A DNA stretch of 21,828 nucleotides from the NCBI GenBank assembly GCA_900771085.1, contig CAAGMR010000059.1:1-21828 (forward strand). The letters run 5' to 3'. Shown here one piece after another: positions 16,095 to 21,828 of this stretch. The DNA comes from Clostridia bacterium. Its GTDB lineage: Bacteria; Bacillota; Clostridia; Oscillospirales; Acutalibacteraceae. The position numbers and the translations under genes were made by a program. A model generated the notes under the pieces. The model was given only the letters and a program-made list of their open reading frames with translations. It ran no database searches and was not told where the DNA came from. Numbering within the stretch: the first letter of the stretch is position 1; the number at the start of each line of letters is the position of its first letter.

Positions 16095-16171
16095 GGAATT
16101 GTTCTTCCTTTCGTAAGATTTTTATCTTTTTTATCTTTTTTATTTTTTTACGAGAAACAAATATCGTGCCT
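16095..16171 (-). promoter_or_regulatory. A-rich tandem-repeat leader before backbone pilin
   Basis: This spacer holds two exact tandem copies of the 9-bp unit ATCTTTTTT (plus strand 16124-16141) with related T-runs on either side. It is bounded by TCGTAA (16111-16116) and TTACGA (16148-16153). On the mRNA this gives a long A-rich loop closed by 6 bp right beside the ribosome binding site. No credible promoter is seen. Confidence 0.5.
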
Positions 16172-19100
16172 TTACGCCTCCCCTTCCTGCTTTTTTCTTA
16201 AGTGGATCATAAGGAGGGCAGATACTGTCATCATCACGCCACCGCTGAATACGATAACAATTGTTCCCTTGCCTCCTGTATGAGGGAGTTCATATCCCAC
16301 AGGAGCTTCCTGGTTGGAGATAGCTACCTGTGAATAACGTAAAGTGTCGGTATCCGATACAGTCTTGTAAACATAAGATGCTGTGTATCCCGGCACCTCG
16401 TTTTCAACAACATAGTAGTAATACTTGTTGCCGTACTGATCGGCTATCGGAAGACCGGAAATCATCTTCATCCACTGGTCTGTAAGACTTCCGGAAATCT
16501 GGTTGTCAGAAAGCTGATACTTTGTAGCTCTTGTTCTTACTTCGTCCTGGGAGAGGTCGCCGTAAACACTGTAGTAGAGATCGAAAGTAATTGATGGGAC
16601 TGTAACCTTTGAAGGTGCAATCTCATTGCCTTCTGCGTCAAGCCAATGTTTCTGAATAAGTATCTGAGCACTTGGTTTCTTCTTGTTGGTAATGAAAAGG
16701 TTCTGGTTGTTGGTAACCTTTTCTCCGTTGAATCCACCCGGTGCCTTGGTTGGACTGCTTGAGCCTTCTGAGTACCAGAAGTAATGTGGTGTGCTGTCAA
16801 GCTGATATCCGTCAGGGGCAACAACCTCTGTAATGTAGTATGCCGTATCAGCTGTAACAACGAGATTTATCTTTCCGTTAACATCTGTTGTAAGGTCCTT
16901 ATCAAATACATAACTTGAACCGTTATACTTCCAAAGTTTGAACTTTGCATTGCTGAGATAAGCGCCCTGGTTATCTGCATCAACCTTGTAAATGTTGAAG
17001 CCTTCAACTATCGCAGATGCACTGGATTTCTGGTTTCTGACATTTGGAATGGAATATGTTTCTCCTTCATATACCTTGTCTCCGTTTTTGAGAATTACCT
17101 TGTTCTTAACCTCGCCGGTTGCGTTGTTGTAATTTGCGGAAACAATTTTATATGTGTATGAAAGAACTATTGGCTGATCATAATCAACGTCTATGGTAAG
17201 AGTTCTGTAACTCATGCCGCTCCAGCCTGTATCCTGACCATTTTCAATCTTGCCGTAGGAGTATGAGTAAAGGAATGTGCTAAGAGGTGTTACTCCGTCA
17301 GCCTTGTAAATCTTCAATGATCCCGGAACAATTTCAAATGACCATGCCGGATTGTATACGTTGTATTCCAGATTATCGATAATCTGATAATGGGTTTCTC
17401 CCGGTCCGAGTATTTCAGCCGGATTAACCTTTACGGTGTAATTAACAAACTCATCTGACTGGTTACCGAATTTTGAAAGTGTCTCTATCGGATTTGTTAC
17501 TGTCATCGATGTTCCGAATGTTGTAATTTCAACACCCATGCTGTCTCTGATGACAATTTCATTTCTAAAGGTTTCACTTTCACCGGCAGGAATCTCATCA
17601 AGAGAGTTTGCTTTAACGCCTAATGAATAAGGAATTGATCTTCCCGCATACATCTGCTGTGGCAGCTTCATAATTACCTGGCCGTCATCAGTGATGGTAA
17701 CTTCAACGTCTGCTACGTCGCCGTCATAGTACGGGTTCCATCTGACCTTATAAGTATTAGTACCAACAACATTAGGAATGGATGTTATGCCAAGCTTAAT
17801 GCTGTCAATATCAGTTCCCTCAGGAATTGTATCGGTGATTACTACATCGCCCTGAACATCATCAGGAATTCTAATGTCTGAGTCGTACTTGATTACTCCG
17901 TCATTATTCTTAATATCGTCTACTTTCTGCTCACCCTTGTCATTCTTATTGATAACTGCAGGTGTGTAGCTGTTGCCTATGCCAACTGCCGCATCAGGAT
18001 AAGCTGCGATATAAGTATTAACGTTGTAGCTCTGTGGAGAATCAACATCAGCAAGGCTTGCTGTTGTTGAGTATTTGAATGAAAGTGGAGCTGAAACCGC
18101 TTTCTTGGTCTTAACCTTAACTGTTGTTGCGGTAACTCCCGAACCTGAACCGATACCGGTTGCTGCTACTTCCTGTCCATTTACAACGGCATATACTGTG
18201 TAATCGTTGCCGAGAGTGGACTGTAAGCCCTTAATGTCATTCGCTGTGAAGACATGATCTGCAGATGAATTGGATGTATCCATTACGTATACCCAATCGT
18301 TGCCGAGAGCTTCAGGTTCAATGTTTGCGTTCCAGTTCAATGTAAGAGTATTGTCTGCGTTTACTTTCTTGCTGTCAGCTGAACCTGAAACCGGTGAATA
18401 TGTAGCAGCAAGTGTACTTGTTGCTGAATATGTAGCCGCGTTCTTTGTAAGATTAGCCTTGTTTGAGAATGTATTTGCGCCAATGCTCATTGTCATTGGA
18501 ACCGAATAACTGATGTTGTATTCATTGTTGTTGGTGCTTCCGTTTGCACCGTTGAATCTGATATTTGAAACATTACCGGAACTGGTCTTGTTTAATGTCA
18601 AATCTGAACCCGAATAATTGGATGCCTGATTCCAGTTAATCTTAAAATCAGAATCTGTTGCGGTTACTCTGTTGAGATACTGGTCTGTAAGTGTGTAACC
18701 TGCAATATCTTTTTTGTCCGGGTTTACGTCGATTGTCCAGTTAACATATCCGCCCTTTGCACTACCGGTAAGAGTAAGATATCTGTTTGAGAACTTACCG
18801 CCTGCCTGAGCACTAACCTGGCTGTTGCCTGCTTTTGCAGTAGCATTGGATGTTACATAAACTTCGTTGACTGATTCTGTGAAATCGACTGTACGCCTGA
18901 GTGTAAATGTAATGATGTATTTGTCGTTTGCATTCATTGCCGGAAGATTCATTGAGAATCCGTTTCCGCTGTTGCTGACACTTACATACTGGTTTGAACC
19001 ATTCTTGGTTACATTTACATTTCCTGAAAGAGATCCGTTAGTATTTGAAATATTAACGTCTACACCGTTACCGCTTGTTCCCTTCGCAGAAGTAATTGTG

Positions 19101-19765
19101 AAGGTAATCGGAACGGTTGTCTCTGTCGGCGTTCCGGCTGAGCCGGATATGCTGAGGAGTGAGTCCTGTGTAGGTGTGGTGTTCTCGTTAATCTTCAAGG
19201 TAAATGAGTTATTACCGATTCTCGAGCTCGCCTGGTTCTGTCCATCCGGGACAAGTTTGGATACGCTTGAGTTAAATGCTATCGTACCCTTGATTTCACC
19301 GCCTGCCGCATTCTTTGAAACAAAGTTTGAATTAAATACGATTGTTATGAGGCCGCTAGATGAAATTGTGTATGTTCCTGCTTGTGTACCCGCATCATCT
19401 CTAACGTTACCGCTTTCGGCACTGTTTATTCCGAAAGGCAACTGATAGTAAATGGTATCGGTCGTACTCGGTGAAAGTTTTCCGCCTGGTACTTTATACG
19501 TAATCTGGAACTGCAACGCATCACCACGATTAACGGTGTATGATGCACCGCTGCTTATTGTCTGTGTTGAGCCGCCACCAACTTTAATTGTTGAACTGGT
19601 AATCCAGCCTGAGAAATCGTGTCCATTTCCCATTGTTATTGCGGGCAAGATAAGCATATATGTTGTAATGAACACTACGATTATCGCCGCTATCATAAAC
19701 ATCTTTCGGAAGGGTGTTTTTCTGAAAGAGTTTCCAAATAAAGCTATTGCTCGTGGTTCCTGCAC
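16172..19765 (-). CDS. Large LPHTG tip/adhesive pilin
   Basis: The 1197-residue precursor has a positively charged N-terminus and a hydrophobic segment at about 22-40 ending TTYMLILPAITM, a signal or anchor seen in large Clostridia surface proteins. A long Ser/Thr/Asn-rich region (about 45-900) follows, with several Ig-like adhesin-type modules (GYVNWTIDVNPDKKDIAGYTLTD, TLTLNWNANIEPEAL, VNYTVKVNPAEI). A SpaA-like domain lies near 925-1005 (E-box-like YYITEVVAPDGYQ) and a Cna-B domain near 1035-1155. The sorting signal is LPHTG at 1160-1164, then a membrane segment and RKKQEGEA. I see no cysteine, so no thioester adhesin domain. The GTG at 19765 lies 8 nt after AAAGGAG; an in-frame ATG at 19906 would overlap the signal peptidase gene by 104 nt and is rejected. 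It is the likely pilus tip; the ligand is unknown. Confidence 0.9.
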   Translation of the reverse strand: MQEPRAIALFGNSFRKTPFRKMFMIAAIIVVFITTYMLILPAITMGNGHDFSGWITSSTIKVGGGSTQTISSGASYTVNRGDALQFQITYKVPGGKLSPSTTDTIYYQLPFGINSAESGNVRDDAGTQAGTYTISSSGLITIVFNSNFVSKNAAGGEIKGTIAFNSSVSKLVPDGQNQASSRIGNNSFTLKINENTTPTQDSLLSISGSAGTPTETTVPITFTITSAKGTSGNGVDVNISNTNGSLSGNVNVTKNGSNQYVSVSNSGNGFSMNLPAMNANDKYIITFTLRRTVDFTESVNEVYVTSNATAKAGNSQVSAQAGGKFSNRYLTLTGSAKGGYVNWTIDVNPDKKDIAGYTLTDQYLNRVTATDSDFKINWNQASNYSGSDLTLNKTSSGNVSNIRFNGANGSTNNNEYNISYSVPMTMSIGANTFSNKANLTKNAATYSATSTLAATYSPVSGSADSKKVNADNTLTLNWNANIEPEALGNDWVYVMDTSNSSADHVFTANDIKGLQSTLGNDYTVYAVVNGQEVAATGIGSGSGVTATTVKVKTKKAVSAPLSFKYSTTASLADVDSPQSYNVNTYIAAYPDAAVGIGNSYTPAVINKNDKGEQKVDDIKNNDGVIKYDSDIRIPDDVQGDVVITDTIPEGTDIDSIKLGITSIPNVVGTNTYKVRWNPYYDGDVADVEVTITDDGQVIMKLPQQMYAGRSIPYSLGVKANSLDEIPAGESETFRNEIVIRDSMGVEITTFGTSMTVTNPIETLSKFGNQSDEFVNYTVKVNPAEILGPGETHYQIIDNLEYNVYNPAWSFEIVPGSLKIYKADGVTPLSTFLYSYSYGKIENGQDTGWSGMSYRTLTIDVDYDQPIVLSYTYKIVSANYNNATGEVKNKVILKNGDKVYEGETYSIPNVRNQKSSASAIVEGFNIYKVDADNQGAYLSNAKFKLWKYNGSSYVFDKDLTTDVNGKINLVVTADTAYYITEVVAPDGYQLDSTPHYFWYSEGSSSPTKAPGGFNGEKVTNNQNLFITNKKKPSAQILIQKHWLDAEGNEIAPSKVTVPSITFDLYYSVYGDLSQDEVRTRATKYQLSDNQISGSLTDQWMKMISGLPIADQYGNKYYYYVVENEVPGYTASYVYKTVSDTDTLRYSQVAISNQEAPVGYELPHTGGKGTIVIVFSGGVMMTVSALLMIHLRKKQEGEA

Positions 19766-19802
19766 TGTATTCACTCCTTTCTGTAGTGTATTTGCAGTTT
19801 CT

Positions 19803-20378
19803 TTATGAAACTTTTCCGAACTCCGTAAGTGGCCATACTTTGTAGACAATCTTTCCAACCAGTTGTTCCTCAGAAACACATCCGATTGTCTTGCTTCGGC
19901 TGTCAAGACTTGTAGCTCTGTGGTCTCCCATCACAAAAAGCTTTTCGTCCGGCACCTGATAAGGAAGTGATAAATCACATTCCCCGTATGCTAGCTCGCT
20001 TACGTACGGTTCATTTATCGGTTTACCATTGACCATTACGTTTCCGCTTTCGTCAATGTCAACCCAGTCACCGCTCTCTGCGATGACACGTTTTACAAGA
20101 ATCTTGTTGTTATAATAGAAAGAAACTATGTCTCCCTGTTTGAAGTTGCTTCCCTTTACCGATACAACTATATTTCCTTCTTTTAAAGTAGGTGTCATAG
20201 ATGTACCGTAAATCTGTAAAATCGGCAAAAGAAGAGTTGCGATAAGTACCGCAACCGCCGCAACTGTTATAAGAGAGAAGACGGTGTTCTTAACTACCTG
20301 TCTGAATCTCACTTTATAACTCTCGTGAGCAAGTTCTTCCTCGAGTTCATCCTGAGTAGGCATAAGCGTTTCATTCAT
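19803..20378 (-). CDS. Signal peptidase I, pilus-dedicated
   Basis: The protein has 191 residues from the ATG at 20378. It has one transmembrane segment at about 36-54, the catalytic serine in YGTSMTPTL (S60) and the general-base lysine in ILVKRVIAESGD (K96), then the box E-like VMGDHRATSLDSR. It removes signal peptides outside the membrane. Its place between the first operon gene and three exported pilins points to a dedicated role in pilin processing, as described for SipA-type enzymes in other Gram-positive pilus loci. The ATG at 20378 is chosen because AGGAGG lies 9 nt upstream. It overlaps the end of the coiled-coil gene (GATGAATGA), giving translational coupling. An ATG at 20396 is in frame but has a poorer ribosome site. 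Confidence 0.9.
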   Translation of the reverse strand: MNETLMPTQDELEEELAHESYKVRFRQVVKNTVFSLITVAAVAVLIATLLLPILQIYGTSMTPTLKEGNIVVSVKGSNFKQGDIVSFYYNNKILVKRVIAESGDWVDIDESGNVMVNGKPINEPYVSELAYGECDLSLPYQVPDEKLFVMGDHRATSLDSRSKTIGCVSEEQLVGKIVYKVWPLTEFGKVS

Positions 20379-20676
20379 CCGTTTCTGCCTCCTCATTATT
20401 AACTTCCCTGTCCTTAAGGGCTTTTACTTCATCAAGGTAAAGATCGGCAGCCTTTTGAGCAGCTTCGAATATTCCGCTAAGCCTTAGTGAAGCTTCTGCA
20501 ATTGATCCGGCTTCTTGGAGCATCATGTGGCGTTCTGCTTTCTCCGCTTCAAGACTTTCAATCTCCTGTCTTGCTTTTTTTAGTTCCTTTCGAGTTTCCT
20601 CGAGAATTCTTCCCTGCTCAACCAAGAGTTCCAGCAATTCTTTTCTGCTTAAGTTATGTAACTCTTTGGTATCCAT
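20371..20676 (-). CDS. Small coiled-coil protein of unknown function, first gene of pilus operon
   Basis: The 101-residue, highly charged protein is predicted almost wholly helical from residue 9 to 89 (LSRKELLELLVEQGRILEE, then KKARQEIESLEAEKAER). A second amphipathic segment, IAEASLRLSGIFEAAQKAA, and an acidic tail follow. There is no signal peptide or membrane segment, so it should be cytosolic. I recall similar small proteins beside signal peptidase genes in Clostridia, but know no function. It is the promoter-proximal gene and overlaps the signal peptidase gene by 8 nt. The ATG at 20676 follows GGAGG by 9 nt. A longer in-frame reading to GTG at 20853 would translate the terminator hairpin and has no ribosome site. 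Confidence 0.8.
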   Translation of the reverse strand: MDTKELHNLSRKELLELLVEQGRILEETRKELKKARQEIESLEAEKAERHMMLQEAGSIAEASLRLSGIFEAAQKAADLYLDEVKALKDREVNNEEAETDE

Positions 20677-20695
20677 AAACTTTCCTCCAAGAACT

Positions 20696-20730
20696 AAAAA
20701 ACCGCGCACTTCGAGAGTGAAGTGCACGGT
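20696..20730 (-). terminator. Attenuator-type terminator in the pilus operon leader
   Basis: On the minus strand ACCGTGCACTTC (20730-20719), a 6-nt loop and GAAGTGCGCGGT (20712-20701) pair over 12 bp with one U-G wobble. The T closing the stem is followed by five more (20700-20696). It ends about 8 nt before the GGAGG of the coiled-coil gene. No minus-strand gene ends just upstream, so it acts inside the pilus operon's own 5' leader. Confidence 0.8.
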
Positions 20731-20834
20731 TAAAATTTTTAAAAGTAATTTAAGGTTGTTTGCGGGCAGAGGTTTGTTGGGGAGGTAAACCTGCTGCTGA
20801 TTGATTCGGAAATCGGGTGTTAGGGGAAGGGAAA

Positions 20835-20858
20835 GTAGCGTAATGTGTTTCACGCTAC
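20835..20858 (-). repeat. Leader stem-loop upstream of attenuator
   Basis: Perfect 7-bp inverted repeat GTAGCGT (20835-20841) and ACGCTAC (20852-20858) with a 10-nt loop. It lies about 40 nt into the predicted pilus transcript and is followed by a pyrimidine-rich run (CTTTCCCTTCCCCT). Confidence 0.5.
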
Positions 20859-20902
20859 AGTCTTAATGTACAACACAGAAAAATCGAGTTCAATTGTGAA
20901 AA

Positions 20903-20908
20903 ATTATA
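20903..20908 (-). promoter_or_regulatory. -10 element of the pilus operon promoter
   Basis: A perfect TATAAT on the minus strand predicts a start near 20896. The position expected for -35 (about 20926-20931) has no TTGACA-like sequence and lies in the edge of the palindrome at 20928-20949. That fits a promoter needing an activator. Confidence 0.5.
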
Positions 20909-20927
20909 ATAAAACGACAAAACGTTT

Positions 20928-20949
20928 GTTTTGTTTGCACAAACAGAAC
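20928..20949. promoter_or_regulatory. Palindromic operator candidate between divergent promoters
   Basis: GTTTTGTTTG and CAAACAGAAC flank a central CA, with 9 of 10 paired positions complementary. The right half-site AACAGAAC (20942-20949) is repeated exactly in tandem at 20950-20957. It overlaps the expected -35 of the pilus promoter. The binding protein is unknown and is not encoded nearby. Confidence 0.5.
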
Positions 20950-21033
20950 AACAGAACAATGTTTCACGTAAATAACCCGTGTTATGTTTTTGTGCATGTT
21001 GCTTATTTGTTCGTTTTTTTCCGAAACACTCTA

Positions 21034-21042
21034 TGCTATAAT
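21034..21042 (+). promoter_or_regulatory. Extended -10 promoter of the MOSC gene
   Basis: TGCTATAAT holds a perfect TATAAT with the TGn extension. No clear -35 is found at 17 nt, only a T-run, which the extended -10 can compensate. Predicted start near 21049, about 60 nt before the coding region. Confidence 0.65.
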
Positions 21043-21109
21043 TTCATACAGTAAGATAAAACTTGTAGGGACATGTTTTGAAAATATGTTGATTAATAAG
21101 GTGAACAAT

Positions 21110-21535
21110 ATGTTTATTTCCGGCTTAATGACCAAAGTAGACAATAATAAAATATCAGTAAAAAGCCTTCGGCTCGTAGCCGGGCTTGGCGTCAAGGGCG
21201 ACGCAAAAGCGAAAGGCGGAGAGCGTCAGCTGCTGCTGTGCGACGCGGACAGCTTTGCTGCGTTCTCACAGAACGGCAAAGCGCTATGCGCTCGCAGATT
21301 TATGCCGAACGTGCTAACGGAAGGCATAAAGTGGGCAGAGATTGCGGAGGGCACACGGATGCAGCTCGGAAGCAGCGCGGTTATAGAGATCACTTCCACA
21401 TTTAAGAAGTGTTTCCCGCCCGACTGCGAACAGCTTGCGACAGGTGAGACCTGTGAAATAAAGCATGCTACTGCTTCTGCAAAGATACTTCAGTCCGGAG
21501 AGATAAAAGAATCGGATTCTATAACAGTAATATAA
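21110..21535 (+). CDS. Stand-alone MOSC-domain protein
   Basis: The 141-residue protein consists almost entirely of one MOSC-like domain: VKSLRLVAGLGVKGDAKAKGGERQLLL near the start, FMPNVLTEGIKWAEIAEGTRMQLG in the middle and FKKCFPPDCE with two cysteines towards the end. MOSC domains bind or carry sulfur for molybdenum cofactor enzymes; small free-standing members are thought to act in sulfur transfer, but substrates are mostly unknown. The ATG at 21110 is preceded by AAGGTG at 6 nt spacing; ATGs further upstream lack this and would add a non-family N-terminus. It is the only plus-strand gene here, divergent from the pilus operon and convergent with the cyclase gene. Confidence 0.85.
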   Translation: MFISGLMTKVDNNKISVKSLRLVAGLGVKGDAKAKGGERQLLLCDADSFAAFSQNGKALCARRFMPNVLTEGIKWAEIAEGTRMQLGSSAVIEITSTFKKCFPPDCEQLATGETCEIKHATASAKILQSGEIKESDSITVI

Positions 21536-21564
21536 AAAGGGCGACCGGGAAGGTCGCCCTTTTT
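21534..21564. terminator. Bidirectional intrinsic terminator
   Basis: GGGCGACC (21539-21546) and GGTCGCCC (21552-21559) with a 5-nt loop are flanked by A-run on the left and T-run on the right. It overlaps the MOSC stop and serves both the MOSC gene and the convergent cyclase gene, whose stop is at 21576. Confidence 0.92.
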
Positions 21565-21575
21565 CTTAATATCCG

Positions 21576-21827
21576 TTAAATGTTTTCAAGTAAAACCGCG
21601 CGGCATGGAGCTGACTCCGTATCGCCCGTAGCAAGTGGCTGCGCCATAAGATAATACTGACCGCCGTGCTTAAGACCTGATAAATCAAGTCCTTCAAGGA
21701 TTACTGCACCGGAGCTGAGAATGGAACGCTTGAAAGCGGCTTCATCAAAACCTCCGTGGTTGGATCCCTCATATCCGATGAGTTTATAACCCAGTTCTGC
21801 CAGATCGTCAGCGGCACCTGCAAAAAA
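21576..21827 (-). CDS. Cyclase-family protein, C-terminal 83 residues (cut by window edge)
   Basis: An open frame enters from the right edge and ends with TAA at 21576. The visible part reads LIGYEGSNHGGFDEAAF, then ILEGLDLSGLKHGGQYYLMAQPLA and ends APCRAVLLENI. The NHGGFDEAAF...LEGLDLSG...PCRAVL pattern resembles the end of the metal-dependent cyclase/kynurenine formamidase-like family (PF04199), from memory. The N-terminal metal-binding histidines are outside the window, so the substrate cannot be judged. It converges on the MOSC gene across a shared terminator. Confidence 0.75.
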   Translation of the reverse strand, partial: FFAGAADDLAELGYKLIGYEGSNHGGFDEAAFKRSILSSGAVILEGLDLSGLKHGGQYYLMAQPLATGDTESAPCRAVLLENI

Positions 21828-21828
21828 C

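Larger units (their letters stand above)
20677..21109. promoter_or_regulatory. Divergent control region between pilus operon and MOSC gene
   Basis: These 433 bases have no convincing gene. They hold, from left to right, the pilus operon ribosome site, a leader terminator, a roughly 220-nt leader with a second hairpin, the minus-strand -10, a palindrome with tandem half-sites, and the plus-strand extended -10 and leader of the MOSC gene. The middle (20880-21060) is distinctly AT-rich. Confidence 0.7.

Noticed and set aside
18230..18320. von Willebrand A-type metal site (DTSNS) in the tip pilin
   Set aside because: The DxSxS match is isolated; the expected downstream A-domain length and further motifs are missing, and the context looks like a repeated Ig-like adhesin module.
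18867..19808. Long plus-strand open frames opposite the tip pilin
   Set aside because: They mirror the low-complexity Ser/Thr/Asn codons of the pilin, have no ribosome site and no recognisable domain.
19766..19906. N-terminal extension of the tip pilin to ATG 19906
   Set aside because: It would overlap the signal peptidase gene by 104 nt; the GTG at 19765 has AAAGGAG at ideal spacing.
20677..20853. N-terminal extension of the coiled-coil protein to GTG 20853
   Set aside because: The frame is open but lacks a ribosome site, crosses the terminator hairpin, and a GGAGG-supported ATG exists at 20676.
20741..20896. Cyclic dinucleotide or other known riboswitch in the pilus leader
   Set aside because: I compared it from memory with the GEMM consensus and saw no match; other classes cannot be excluded without a covariance search.
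20984..21109. Longer MOSC start with a hydrophobic leader (MFLCMLLICSFF)
   Set aside because: It would begin upstream of the extended -10 promoter, so this part is not transcribed from it; it is AT-rich promoter sequence read as protein.
1..21828. tRNA genes, CRISPR arrays or insertion sequences
   Set aside because: No cloverleaf, spaced repeats, transposase or terminal inverted repeats were seen on either strand.

Overview
The window looks like chromosome from a low-to-mid-GC Gram-positive bacterium, most likely a Clostridia member of the Ruminococcus/Oscillospiraceae type. The reasons are sortases with LPXTG-type substrates, TrmFO, strong GGAGG ribosome binding sites, IF-3 in an infC-rpmI-rplT operon with an L20-type leader, and the order trmH-dprA-topA-trmFO-plsX-rnc-radical SAM-smc. 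The family assignment is recall and inference; no database was searched. Every gene runs on the minus strand except one MOSC-domain gene.

Region 1 (1-10765) is a compact housekeeping cluster read right to left. It encodes a SpoU/TrmH rRNA/tRNA methyltransferase, DprA, topoisomerase I, TrmFO, PlsX, RNase III, an Elp3-like radical SAM protein and the N-terminal 874 residues of the Smc ATPase, which runs off the left edge. Junctions are overlaps of 1-17 nt or gaps of 0-2 nt, so the genes are probably co-transcribed.

Region 2 (10796-12258) is the IF-3/L35/L20 operon. It has a good promoter, a roughly 160-nt structured leader with an intrinsic terminator, an AUU start codon for infC that is better placed than any other candidate, and a strong terminator after rplT.

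Region 3 (12277-20910) is a complete sortase-dependent pilus operon. In transcription order it holds a small cytosolic coiled-coil protein of unknown function, a dedicated signal peptidase I, a 1197-residue LPHTG tip/adhesive pilin, a 491-residue LPTTG backbone pilin with isopeptide-type domains, a class C pilus-polymerising sortase, a 244-residue LPRTG minor (probably base) pilin and a second, shorter sortase. Several RNA-level controls are visible: a terminator between the operon promoter and its first Shine-Dalgarno, an A-rich tandem-repeat leader before the backbone pilin, and a UUCG-capped hairpin between the backbone pilin and the polymerising sortase.

Region 4 (20900-21828) has a divergent control region with a near-perfect palindrome between the pilus promoter and an extended -10 promoter for a stand-alone MOSC gene. 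A bidirectional terminator and the C-terminal end of a convergent cyclase-family gene follow. No RNA genes, insertion sequences, integrases or CRISPR arrays were seen. The most novel-looking parts are the attenuator-like pilus leader and the coiled-coil gene coupled to the signal peptidase.
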